Assembly (NCBI RefSeq): GCF_000016385.1 | Contig: NC_009376.1 | Coordinates: forward strand, 1,302,001 to 1,366,000 | Reading direction: 5' to 3' | Length of the DNA stretch: 64,000 nucleotides | From: Pyrobaculum arsenaticum DSM 13514 | GTDB lineage: Archaea; Thermoproteota; Thermoprotei; Thermoproteales; Thermoproteaceae | Shown: positions 7,918 to 16,399 of the stretch, one piece after another | How the letters are laid out: each line of letters begins with the position of its first letter | Position numbering within the stretch: position 1 is the first letter of the stretch | Translations under genes and position numbers: made by a program | The notes under the pieces: model-generated | The model's input: the letters and a program-made list of their open reading frames with translations, nothing else | The model's database searches: none | Told to the model about the DNA's origin: nothing

Positions 7918-8022
7918 TTTCCTGAAATTTTTCCTGAAAACCGAGATTTTCGTCAGACACTTCCTGAAAATTTCAGGAAGGTCCCGGTGAAAAACCCGGC
8001 GTTCAGGAACTTTTTCAGGAAA
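7918..8022. repeat. Nested palindromic repeat, copy 1
   Basis: The outer arms are two CCTGAA boxes 12 bp apart on the left (7921, 7933), mirrored by two TTCAGG boxes 12 bp apart on the right (8002, 8014). The centre is a perfect 10-bp dyad around one base (7960-7980), CTTCCTGAAA facing TTTCAGGAAG. It lies 3 bases beyond the stop of the 1437-residue protein gene and upstream of the glycosidase-like gene. Two related full copies and one half copy lie further right. Confidence 0.85.
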
Positions 8023-8025
8023 TGG

Positions 8026-11000
8026 TTATTCTAAGCGTCTGTAGGCCTCCTTCGGGTCGTCGGCTTGGGCCGCCTTGCGGGCTTTATCTGCCGCGTATAA
8101 ACCATATCGCTTAATGTCCTCAGCTATCTCCTCCTCTAGCCCGCGTAGGCCGTACTCCCTAGCCACGCGTTGCGCCGCTATCTCAACTACGCGGTCTGGG
8201 GCCTCCTCTCCCCACCGTTCCGCAATTTTCAACAGGGCCTCTCTATCCATTTCAATGCCAAGGCGTCTGGCCTCCTCCTCAGCGGCCTCGTAGTGTTGTA
8301 GCGTTTCAAGAGCCTTCCACCCCATCACGGAGACGTACCCCCTTGCCCACTCGCCGTATCTCCCTGCGGCGTAGTCCTCGGCCCAAGCGTTGGCCGCGGA
8401 GGGACCGTATTGCTCGACATATCTCACCGCGTCCTCCAGCGCAAGAGAAGCGCCGTACTCAGCGGCGAGGCGTTGTAACGCCTCAGCTCTCTCAAGCGCT
8501 TCCAGCCCACGCGGCCCCACGCGCTCTACGTACTCCCTGCCGAAATCGCCCCACCGCTCCCACGCCTCCTCAGCCGCCGCCCTAAGGACAGCCGAGGCGG
8601 CCTCCACCGCCTCCGCCTCCCCGGCGCCGTGCGCCTCTCCAACGCCGCCTATGGCCGCGGAGGAGGTGACGGAGGCCAGCTCCGCCTCAGCTGGCGCCAC
8701 ACTAAGCTCTCTGTCTGTCTCCATCCTAGCGGTCCAGAGGCCTCTGTCTGCCGGTTCCACCTGGTAGCCGGCGCGGTGGAGGGCGTATGCCACAAACCAA
8801 TCGTCTACTTGGATTTCGCCCTTCTCCTCCAGCTCTTCAACAGCCCGGCGGTATCTCTCGGCTAGCTCTGGCTTGGCAATTATATAACCGTCCGCCACTT
8901 GAATTGTCTCGTAGCCGGCGACGTCTACATACCCCGGCGCCTCGGCCCAGCCGTATTTCTCCACTCTTTCAACTACCTCTTCTACCATCGCCTTCCTCTC
9001 CTCAAAGGCCTTAGCCAGCTCTGGGTATTCCACCTTGACGTAAAGATCTCTGACTGCCTCCACTTGCTCTGGCGATGGCTTCCATCCCAGAATCTCCTCT
9101 AGCTCAGCCGCCGCCCTCTCCAACTCCTCCCTGGCGTAGTAAGAGGTTAGGAGGTAGTCCACAAGGCGGGACGGCTCCTCGCCCTCCCTGGGCACGCGGG
9201 CGTCCTCAAGCCACTGCAACGCTGGAGAGCCGTAGCGCTCCAGCACGTACCTCGCATTCTCCTCTGTCAACCCCAGGGCCATGGCCCGGGCAAGGTCGTA
9301 CACGTCTAGAGACGGCTCGAAGGGCAGGGCTTGGGCCATTCTAGCCGCCGCGGCTAGCTCAGCGGCGTCGCCTAACACCGCCGCCAAATCGGCGCGGCCC
9401 AGCCGTTGCAACCTAGCTGCCTCCTCCACCAGCTCCCACGGCTCCCTCTTGGAGTACAATCTGACAAGAGCCTCAACCTTTGGCTCCTCCTGCGCCAAGG
9501 CGTATATCGCATAGGCCGTCTCCGGCTTAGACAGCGCTCTCATGACTAAATCCTCCGGCAGAATATCCCCCACCAGCGTCGTGATTTTCTCCCACACCTC
9601 TGGAAACGCGGCGGCGGCCTTCTCCAGTGGGATCAAGCCGACGTAGTCCAGGTGGTACTCCCCGCCGCGGTAGACAAGCCTCGACGCTATCCACCTCAGC
9701 GCGTCAACCGCCTCAACGACGTCTGACGGCCTAGTCTCCACCCGCAGCGGCTCCCACTCCCTCGCCACGGCTACAACATAGCGCCTCCACGCCTCGGCGT
9801 CGCCTCTGGCCAGAGCGTCGAGGGGGGCGTATCTGGCCTCGAACTCCCTCACCGCGTCTGTCCACTTAAACGCCGCGGCTAGGCCGTACTCGCCCATGGC
9901 GATTAGCCTAGACGCGATGTATTCAGACGCTTCGTGCAACGGTAGGGAGATTACGCCCTGTGGGCTTAGCTCTATGCCAAGCTTGGATAACGCCTCTCTC
10001 ACCCTGTCGTAGTCGTATCCGTATACAGCCATCCACCTCCTAGCCGCCTCCTCCGGCGTTACGCCAAGCCGCCGGGCCAGCTCCTCGACGACGGGAGTTA
10101 GGTAGTTACGTGGCCTCGGCCCTCCGTGTCCTAGGACGTAGAAGGCGGCGTCGGTGGCGGTGGCCGGCCGCCTAAACGCCAGGGTCAGCTCCACCGCCAG
10201 CCGCCGCGAGCCTGTCAGCTCTAGGTTGTGGAGATACGCCTCTCTGAACTGTTTAGCCGCTAGGGCGGCGAAGGCGTCCAGCCTGAGGTAGGCGATGTTC
10301 TGCGCCCAGTAGATATAGGTGTCCAGCCGCCGGGCGTACTCATGCCCGGCTGGGGTCAGCGTGTAGAAGAGGGCCCGGGCGGCGGCCTCCCTCCTAGTCA
10401 GCGTGTAGTCAGTGGAGCGGAGGTGTTTATACAACGCGGCGGCTTGGGCCGCGTGGGCGGGCCAGAGCCAGGGCTCCCCGTAGTGGAACATCTCAAAACC
10501 CCTCACCGCCGCCGCCACGCCAAACCACGCCATGGAGGCCCTCTTGACCGTCCCCGCAACCACCTCCTTCACCACCTCCCTCGTGGTCTGGACCGTCGCG
10601 GTCTCCACTGCGCTCTCCCCCCTGCCCATGTGTCTAGCCGTAATTCTCAACAGCCTAAGGGGCGTCCTTATCGGGTCGAAGCGCCAGTGGATTTTGGAGA
10701 GGAGGCCGGTGTGGAGCCACTGCCAGAACACGTTGCCCGCGCCCACTAGGGCCAGGACGCCGCCGACGCCGAGGATTACCGCCATCTCGGCGTATATCAG
10801 CGATATGAGGTATGGGATAAGCACGGCGGTTAGCCAGGCGATCATACCGCCGAAGTATTTCGCGATAGCTCCCGCCAGACTGAAGGGGGGAAAGGCCAGG
10901 GCGAGGAGGCCTACAACCCAATCGTAAGTCCTCTCCCCGTCGTGTAGTATGCCGCCCAGCGCCGGGGAGGCCGTGGGACGTGCGTAGAAGACTACCTCGG

Positions 11001-12339
11001 CCTTGAGCCTCCTCTCAAGCCTTTTCTCCTGTTGCTGGGCGCAAGTCCCGTTGACGTATTGGACGCATTCGTACTCCACCACGGGCGAGGCCGATATGGT
11101 CGCCTCGGCCCGCTTGGGCTGTCTATACGCCGGGCAGTAGCCGCCGGGTATTTCGCCGATGTAGCAAATCTTCTCCCACAGCTCCTCTCCCACGGAGGAC
11201 GCATTGACGACAGAGGTGCTGGCGGAGTAGTAGACGTTTTGGCTCTCCAACACGCGCACGGACGCCCTCTCAATCTGGCCGAGGGCGGAGAAGGTCTTGG
11301 TGAAGCCGGGACACTCGGCCGAGGTGCCGTAGCAGTAGTAGTCTAGGACGTAGGTGTAGGTCTTGTAAATGCCCTCGTAGCCCACTTTGTTTGGCTTCAC
11401 ATCTGAGGCAAAAGCCCACTCGTCGACGTAGGCGGCTATGGGAATTGTAACGTTGATGGCAACCGGGATGTCGGGCAGGTACGCGGTGCGGTTGGCTATG
11501 GTGGCGTTGGCCACAGTGGCGTTTGTAGGGGGGATGTGGACGGCCCCCAGGGGTATTGGGATGAAGGACCAGACGGCGTAGGCGGTGTAATTGCCCGCTG
11601 GGAGGTAGAGCTTGCCGCTTGTGACGGGGGAGTATACAACTGTGACGTTCCAGCCGCCGTAGGCCGTGCCGTTGAACAGCAGTGTAACCGGTCCATCTGC
11701 CTTGACGTTAACGGCGCCGTTTAGCGCCATATTGGTCTTGCCCGCGTGGCAGGCGTCGTATGGCGTCAGCGGCGGCGTCAGTAGAAAGACCGCGCTCATG
11801 GCGGCTGGTATAGATGCAACGGCGGCGGCCACGGCGGCGCCCCTCCGGTCAGGCATGAGTACGGCGATTAGGGGCGCGGCCAGCGCTGTGAAAGACGGCG
11901 CTAGGGATATGGCGGCTGTGACAGTGCCGAGGACGGACTCCGCATATGAAAGGTAGACAACTACGCCGTGGACCAGCGAGGCGAACGCCGTAATTATGGC
12001 GTCTGCTATGACAGACGCGATTGCCGCGGACACGCCCAGGGTGAGAATACCCAAGACAGCCCCGGCGGTCATGATAACCTCGGCGGCGAAGGAGACGTGG
12101 GCGGACGCGGCGCCTACTGTGTCCAGTATGCAACGCCTCGATTGGTCAAAGGCGGCGAAGTCTAAGGCGGCTTTATCGTTCACCCAGCCGGTGATCCAGG
12201 GGTATAACGTGACGAAGACCAGCGCCACGGCGAGGCCCCCCACGGGCATTGAGAAGAGCGGCTTGCGGGAGAGGAGGTAGTAGGCTAGAAGCGTAGCCAG
12301 CCAGACCGCCCCCGCCGTGTACACCAGGGAGGAGTCCAT
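8026..12339 (-). CDS. Giant polytopic membrane protein with large helical cytoplasmic domain, unknown function
   Basis: 1437 residues. Residues 1-190 hold about six hydrophobic helices. Residues 195-490 form a Cys-containing, N-glycosylation-rich (NATVANATIANRT) domain, probably extracellular. Residues 495-560 hold three to four more helices (LLALAFPPFSLAGAIAKYF). The remaining ~870 residues are Ala/Glu/Arg-rich and helical with TPR-like or coiled character. I recognise no family. Its layout, a polytopic channel-like N-part plus large soluble tail, and the HerA/VirB4-like ATPase in the same element make a VirB6- or CedA-like conjugation-channel role conceivable, but that is speculation. It is last in an operon with two small genes at 12382-12838 and ends at palindromic repeat copy 1. 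Confidence 0.8.
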   Translation of the reverse strand: MDSSLVYTAGAVWLATLLAYYLLSRKPLFSMPVGGLAVALVFVTLYPWITGWVNDKAALDFAAFDQSRRCILDTVGAASAHVSFAAEVIMTAGAVLGILTLGVSAAIASVIADAIITAFASLVHGVVVYLSYAESVLGTVTAAISLAPSFTALAAPLIAVLMPDRRGAAVAAAVASIPAAMSAVFLLTPPLTPYDACHAGKTNMALNGAVNVKADGPVTLLFNGTAYGGWNVTVVYSPVTSGKLYLPAGNYTAYAVWSFIPIPLGAVHIPPTNATVANATIANRTAYLPDIPVAINVTIPIAAYVDEWAFASDVKPNKVGYEGIYKTYTYVLDYYCYGTSAECPGFTKTFSALGQIERASVRVLESQNVYYSASTSVVNASSVGEELWEKICYIGEIPGGYCPAYRQPKRAEATISASPVVEYECVQYVNGTCAQQQEKRLERRLKAEVVFYARPTASPALGGILHDGERTYDWVVGLLALAFPPFSLAGAIAKYFGGMIAWLTAVLIPYLISLIYAEMAVILGVGGVLALVGAGNVFWQWLHTGLLSKIHWRFDPIRTPLRLLRITARHMGRGESAVETATVQTTREVVKEVVAGTVKRASMAWFGVAAAVRGFEMFHYGEPWLWPAHAAQAAALYKHLRSTDYTLTRREAAARALFYTLTPAGHEYARRLDTYIYWAQNIAYLRLDAFAALAAKQFREAYLHNLELTGSRRLAVELTLAFRRPATATDAAFYVLGHGGPRPRNYLTPVVEELARRLGVTPEEAARRWMAVYGYDYDRVREALSKLGIELSPQGVISLPLHEASEYIASRLIAMGEYGLAAAFKWTDAVREFEARYAPLDALARGDAEAWRRYVVAVAREWEPLRVETRPSDVVEAVDALRWIASRLVYRGGEYHLDYVGLIPLEKAAAAFPEVWEKITTLVGDILPEDLVMRALSKPETAYAIYALAQEEPKVEALVRLYSKREPWELVEEAARLQRLGRADLAAVLGDAAELAAAARMAQALPFEPSLDVYDLARAMALGLTEENARYVLERYGSPALQWLEDARVPREGEEPSRLVDYLLTSYYAREELERAAAELEEILGWKPSPEQVEAVRDLYVKVEYPELAKAFEERKAMVEEVVERVEKYGWAEAPGYVDVAGYETIQVADGYIIAKPELAERYRRAVEELEEKGEIQVDDWFVAYALHRAGYQVEPADRGLWTARMETDRELSVAPAEAELASVTSSAAIGGVGEAHGAGEAEAVEAASAVLRAAAEEAWERWGDFGREYVERVGPRGLEALERAEALQRLAAEYGASLALEDAVRYVEQYGPSAANAWAEDYAAGRYGEWARGYVSVMGWKALETLQHYEAAEEEARRLGIEMDREALLKIAERWGEEAPDRVVEIAAQRVAREYGLRGLEEEIAEDIKRYGLYAADKARKAAQADDPKEAYRRLE

Positions 12340-12381
12340 GTAGAAACCACGCCGGGCCGCGGTGTTGAAAAAGCCCGCCGC

Positions 12382-12603
12382 CTACCCGCCCTCGGCCCAC
12401 CTCTTCAATGCCTCCTTGGAAAAGAGGTAGGTTTTGGGGCGCCTCTCGCAACCCAGCTCTTGGCACAGCCGCCGGAGCATGCGGCCGACTTGACGCTCCG
12501 ATTCATTGATCTCTTTCGCCACGGCCCTGGCTTTGAGGGCCACTATACTCCCCTTCTCTCTCTGCAACCTCCGCGCTAGGTATTTTCTAAATTTAGTTAT
12601 CAT
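12382..12603 (-). CDS. Small winged-helix/HTH-like DNA-binding protein
   Basis: 73 residues, highly basic. The stretch GSIVALKARAVAKEINESER followed by QVGRMLRRLCQELG looks like a helix-turn-helix with a recognition helix, and RRPKTYLFSKEAL like a wing. It is probably a transcriptional or maintenance regulator of the element. ATG 12603 overlaps the stop of the preceding gene, supporting this start over an upstream ATG at 12669 whose codons lie within that gene. Confidence 0.55.
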   Translation of the reverse strand: MITKFRKYLARRLQREKGSIVALKARAVAKEINESERQVGRMLRRLCQELGCERRPKTYLFSKEALKRWAEGG

Positions 12604-12838
12604 CGCCTCTACAGACAAACCTAAGGTTGGAGAAGTCCAGCACATACTTTTCGCCTTCCGCCTCCACAACTATTGTGTGGACACATTTGTCTAGAATATA
12701 CACTCCCCTAGCGGTCTCTATCCCAAGCCGCCCCCCGTAGATGCCGTAGGCAATTGGTTTTTCCCCAAGCCTTATCTTTCCGTTTTTTAGGTGGAGTACT
12801 CCCACGATTTTCGGCCTCTCGTTGGTTATGATGTACAC
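12593..12838 (-). CDS. Small hypothetical protein
   Basis: 81 residues with alternating hydrophobic and charged residues, predicted mostly beta (PKIVGVLHLKNGKIRLGEK; GVYILDKCVHTIVVEAEGE). No family is recognised. It ends inside the start of the HTH gene (11-base overlap), forming a small operon that continues into the giant membrane protein gene. It begins about 46 bases from palindromic repeat copy 2. Confidence 0.5.
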   Translation of the reverse strand: MYIITNERPKIVGVLHLKNGKIRLGEKPIAYGIYGGRLGIETARGVYILDKCVHTIVVEAEGEKYVLDFSNLRFVCRGDDN

Positions 12839-12884
12839 ATGCCGGGAGTAAAAAAGTAGATGTGGAATTAGGAGTATAACACCC

Positions 12885-12987
12885 TTTCCTGAAAAAGTTC
12901 CTGAATGCCGAAATTTTCAGCGGGACCTTCCTGAAAATTTCAGGAAATTCCCGCCGAAAAATCCGCTTTTCAGGAATTTTTTCAGGA
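12885..12987. repeat. Nested palindromic repeat, copy 2
   Basis: Same architecture as the copy at 7918-8022: CCTGAA boxes at 12888 and 12900, central dyad at 12927-12947 and mirrored TTCAGG boxes on the right. Its reverse complement aligns best with copy 1, so the two are inverted relative to each other. The half near 12885 is almost identical to the right half of copy 1. It overlaps the 3' end of the RadA-like pseudogene reading frame. Confidence 0.85.
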
Positions 12988-13849
12988 CGGCGGTTAGGCC
13001 GTCGTCTCTTATCGTGTAGCTGAATTTTGCGCCTCTTGCCAACCCCGGCACGTCCAACGCTTCGATGTAGCCCGCGTCTTGTCCCTTGCGCCTCATGCGC
13101 CAGATGGTGTTGGCAGTGTGGAGCAAGATGTTGCCGCCGGCAGGGGCGTCCTCTTCGCCGATTAGCTCCGGCCTTGCCGAGACTTGGTTTGTTAATATCA
13201 CCGTGGCGCCTTGGAACGTCCTCCTCCGGAGCAAGTCGACTAAGTAGTGGAGCCACTGTTGTCTGGAGGCGAGCTTCTCACGTCCGCGGAATTGGGCGCG
13301 GAATGGTTCGATAATTGAGTCCACCGCTATGAGGCGCACCTCAGGAGGAATTTCGTACTTGATTACCTCAGTCAGCGCAAAGACGTCGGCGGACTATGGT
13401 GAAGTCGCTCTCCGGAATTTCGTCAAGAGATTTGCCGAGGAAACGCCTAAGTAATGCATCCATCATCTTGTCGTTAAAGTCTCCGTGTCGATGTAGTATA
13501 CAGGCTTGTAGCCCGACGCAAGCGCCGACGCGGATATCTGCTTCGCCATTATGGACTTCCCCGTGCCGTACTTCCCGGCGAAGAGGTGAATCTTACCCCT
13601 CTGAAGGCCTCCCCACGGCGTCTTCTCGTCAAACTCGGCGATGCCAGTTTTAATTACGTCGCCCTTCTCCCCCCTCTTAACCACTTTTACCGGGCTGTAA
13701 CCAGCTAATTGCCTCGCCTTACGTATTGCGTTCTCTGCAATACTCTCATCTACGCCGCAGAGGTCGGCTACTTCCATGGGGGTTAACATGGCGAACCGCG
13801 TCAAGTCGATCTTACCCTCGCCTGCTAACTCCTCTAGACACTGCCGCAA
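12917..13849 (-). pseudogene. RadA/RecA-superfamily ATPase with two frameshifts
   Basis: The upstream frame (13849 to 13463) encodes a helix-hairpin-helix-like region (FAMLTPMEVADLCGVDE) and Walker A GKYGTGKS at residues 92-99. The next segment, FNDKMMDALLRRFLGKSLDE, is in another frame, as if one T were lost near 13478-13485. RadA-like VFALTEVIKYEIPPE resumes in a third frame, as if one base were gained near 13390. Walker B RLIAVDS and the L2-like VILTNQVSARPELIGEED follow. The 933-bp span is a multiple of three, consistent with compensating -1 and +1 changes. RadA paralogues promote recombination or replication restart. The C-terminal ~20 residues are encoded by palindromic repeat copy 2. 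Sequencing error is an alternative explanation. Confidence 0.75.
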
Positions 13850-13876
13850 CGCGGATGATTACCTGGGAGATCCACT

Positions 13877-15197
13877 TCACGTCGTCTCCCCGCCGGGCGG
13901 AGATTTTGAATAGAGGGATATGAAGGCAAGTTGCGGTGACGGGAGTAGGGCCATGCCCACAAGGCGCAACGCCCCCATGGCGTATAGCAACCTCACGGCG
14001 GGCTCCTCGAGGCGCTTCACCGGGACGACGTTTATCAACTCCTCAGGGGATAGAGACGTTGCATTGAGGAATTGCAACGCCGAGTTGATGTAGTCGGCTT
14101 GTGGTATCGCCACGGGTTTCCCCACTATGAGATATCTCGTAGCTTACCGAGGCCATGCGGAGGGCGGCCAAGGCGTCCACCATGCCCTCGGCCACGTAGA
14201 CCTTCTCGCATATGTGTGAAAGCAACAACGCCGATACTGTGTCAGCGGCGTGGCAATCCGGCGTGTAGTCGTAGTACATAGCCCAGCGGTGGGGTTCTAA
14301 CGACAGTGCCACCCTTGTAGAGCGTCTTCCTGTCGAGAGAGGTCATGTGAGACATTGAGGGGATGAACCGCAGGGGGAAGAGGTACTCTGCCCACTCCCT
14401 CTTCATGTGGATTAGAAGTACTTGGTGAACTGGTGCACGGGGTACCAATGGCCAATGAACAACAGGGCGTATTTTGCCATCTCTGTATATCCCCCTTCTT
14501 CAAATTTTCTGATAATAGACTCGGGGGAGGTCTCCGCACCGGGGCAGTTGGCGGGGGATAGGCGCCAGAGGCCCAGCCGCCAGCCTAGGCACCTGGTCTT
14601 CTCGCTGAGGTCGTATATTAACTTGACCAGCACAGCGTGGCACTTGGGGTCGGCTAAACAATCCAACGCCTTCCTCGTCTTTGTCGGCCAGTCCTCTTCG
14701 CCCATTTCGCGCTCAATACGAGGTAACCAGCTTAGCCACGTTGCTTCCCTCTGAGGTGCTGTGTACTGTTCTGTGACAGCCATGGCGCGGAAGATTAACG
14801 CGGCGTAGTCCGGCATTGCCATGGGAGATACCAGGGCGTATAGGAGCGATAGGTCGCAGGCAGAGCGCATGCCTGCCGTCTCGCAGTACACCGTCAGAGT
14901 GTGGGCCATATACGACAGCGGTGTTAGAGACTCTGTAGCGGGTTCCATTATCAAGTAGTACGTCCTCCCGAGCACTGGGTTGTGTAGCGTAAGTGTCTTT
15001 CCCCGCGGCAGGGGCTGTTGCGCGTATTTTACAGCCACAATGGCGGTAGACAGCGTTTTGCGATGTAGACGCATGTCCATCGCCCTCCACTGTGGCAGGG
15101 GGATGGCGGGGGAGAGGTAGACGGTCTCCCCTGGCCTTACCACTGCCCACCCAAAGGGACTTACCACATGGCTCCAGGGTATGGATTTGGCCGCCAT
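13877..15197 (-). pseudogene. Unknown ~440-residue element protein with three frameshifts
   Basis: The first 255 residues are intact from ATG 15197 (HVVSPFGWAVVRPGETVYLS; LADPKCHAVLVKLIYDLSEK). Coding character then jumps frames: after VHQFTK near 14420 (one base lost) to LLIHMKREWAEYLFPLRF, near 14312 (one G gained) to LSLEPHRWAMYYDYTPD, and near 14130 (one base gained) to YLIVGKPVAIPQADYI, ending at 13877. The 1321-bp span equals 440 codons plus one base, matching a net +1. No family is recognised. Its position upstream of a RadA-like gene suggests a replication or recombination role. The clustered indels suggest decay. Confidence 0.65.
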
Positions 15198-15586
15198 GAC
15201 CCCAAGATCTCACCCCAGGATATTGAATCATAAAAAAGCGGACTAGAACCCGCCGTTTTTACAGCCGCCTACTGTAGATACGCCTATGTAAAACCTGGTT
15301 TCGGAATTGCTGGTTACATAAAACGTTTGAATATAGCGCTTTTCCAGACGTCCCTTTTGTAAAACGTATACTACGCTTTTCCAAACATCCCTTTTGAAAA
15401 GCGGCTTTTTCTAAAGGCTATTAGGTGGACGTCTGTGTAAAATTTGGCTTAGCAGAGCCCGGTTTAGAAGGGCGTATTTAGACACGTCGTTTTACATTTC
15501 CCTTTTTTTAAACCGGGTAAAAGGTAGAGAGTAAAAAGGCGAATGATTTTCCGTCTTTTCAAAAATGCGGTTTAGAAAATATCGCC
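15198..15586. promoter_or_regulatory. Divergent intergenic region with tandem 23-bp repeats, possible replication or control region
   Basis: No gene is seen in this 389-bp gap between divergent genes. It is AT-rich for the element and contains two near-identical 23-bp units, 15337-15359 and 15374-15396 (CGCTTTTCC...CATCCCTTTTG type, 37 bp apart). It also holds several scattered short motifs (GTAAAAC, TACATAAAACG, TTTACAT in reverse). Iteron-like repeats beside an HTH-type gene and a RadA-like gene would fit an origin or regulatory region; this is inference. Confidence 0.4.
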
Positions 15587-15952
15587 ATGGATGTGGTAAA
15601 ATTGAGGTTGAAAGGGGTTCCGTTGTCCACACTTGGCGATGCTGTGGATGAGGCTTTGAAAATGCTTGGCTATGCCCAGCTTTCCGACATGGACGTTTTA
15701 CGCCTCATGGTGGCGGGGGCGTCGCCTGCCGTATTGGCTAGAGCGACGGGGACTACCCCCGGCATTGTGAAGAGGAGGGCTTGGCAAGCGTATAAGTCGT
15801 TGATACGCGGAGCCGCGGCCAGAGAGATAGGACAACCGCCCAGGCCCAGAGAGACAAGTCAGCCGCCCGAGTCTAGGGAGAGGGGGGAGGAGAGGGGGAC
15901 AGGGCAAATAGCTGGCAACGAGTGGGTTAGAATTCTACGTTCCCGCTCCTGA
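15587..15952 (+). CDS. Small HTH-like protein with disordered tail
   Basis: 121 residues. Residues 1-80 are helical and contain a probable helix-turn-helix (SDMDVLRLMVAGASPAVLA then RATGTTPGIVKRRAWQAYK). Residues 85-110 are Pro/Arg/Glu-rich and probably disordered. It is likely a DNA-binding regulator of the element, transcribed away from the frameshifted operon and downstream of tandem repeats that could be its sites. Its stop codon TGA falls inside the first CCTGAA box of palindromic repeat copy 3. Confidence 0.55.
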   Translation: MDVVKLRLKGVPLSTLGDAVDEALKMLGYAQLSDMDVLRLMVAGASPAVLARATGTTPGIVKRRAWQAYKSLIRGAAAREIGQPPRPRETSQPPESRERGEERGTGQIAGNEWVRILRSRS

Positions 15953-16048
15953 AATTTGTCCTGAATGTCGGATTTTTCGCTTTCCTGATCCTGAAAATTT
16001 CAGGATCCTGAATGCCGTCAGAACGGCGATTCAGGAATTTTTTCAGGA
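15947..16048. repeat. Nested palindromic repeat, copy 3
   Basis: CCTGAA boxes at 15948 and 15960 (12 bp apart) are mirrored by TTCAGG boxes on the right. The central dyad at 15987-16007 reads GATCCTGAAA facing TTTCAGGATC. Relative to copies 1 and 2 both arms changed together, so pairing is preserved. It lies between two convergent genes, and both end in TCC TGA within its arms. Same orientation as copy 1. Confidence 0.85.
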
Positions 16049-16399
16049 CGGCGCCTCGGGCTCGTAGAACATAACTAACTGTGCCCCTAGCAACAAGACG
16101 TAAAACGGCGCCGTCTCCGGCCTCAGCCCTAGCGATAGCATGCCGATCATAGCCGCCCCGGCGGCCGCGGCGGAGAAGAGAGAAGCAACTGCCCCTGCGG
16201 CTAGTGACAGCAAGACGACGTCTGGGGGAGGGGCTACGGCTAGAAAAGCCACTACCGCGGGGAGCGTCTTTAAGAAGCTCTTCACCGGCTCCTCCTCGGC
16301 TAGGGCGGCTATGGCCAATACGGCCATGGCGTAGAATACTGAGTCTGGGTAGGCGAGGGAAAAAAGAAGTGGTATTGGGAGGAGGAGTAAATGCTTCAC
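16043..16399 (-). CDS. Small integral membrane protein
   Basis: 118 residues with four hydrophobic helices (LLLLPIPLLFSLAYP; VFYAMAVLAIAALA; LPAVVAFLAVAP; PFYVLLLGAQLVMFY). No family recognised. GTG 16399 overlaps the TGA of the upstream surface-protein gene (GTGA), a typical coupled start. Longer upstream readings overlap that gene in a poor-quality frame. The stop TGA lies in palindromic repeat copy 3. It is probably an accessory membrane component of the surface-protein operon. Confidence 0.55.
   Translation of the reverse strand: MKHLLLLPIPLLFSLAYPDSVFYAMAVLAIAALAEEEPVKSFLKTLPAVVAFLAVAPPPDVVLLSLAAGAVASLFSAAAAGAAMIGMLSLGLRPETAPFYVLLLGAQLVMFYEPEAPS

Noticed and set aside
10342..10927. Long plus-strand frames inside the giant membrane protein gene
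   Set aside because: Arg/Pro/Gly-rich antisense shadows typical of GC-rich coding DNA; no start signals or family likeness.
12708..13256. 182-codon minus-strand frame overlapping the RadA-like pseudogene
   Set aside because: It reads the RadA-like coding region in a wrong frame; the RadA motifs are in the other frame.
13340..14460. Programmed frameshifting as explanation of the broken frames
   Set aside because: Five different sites with both +1 and -1 direction and no common slippery sequence; mutation or sequencing error is simpler.
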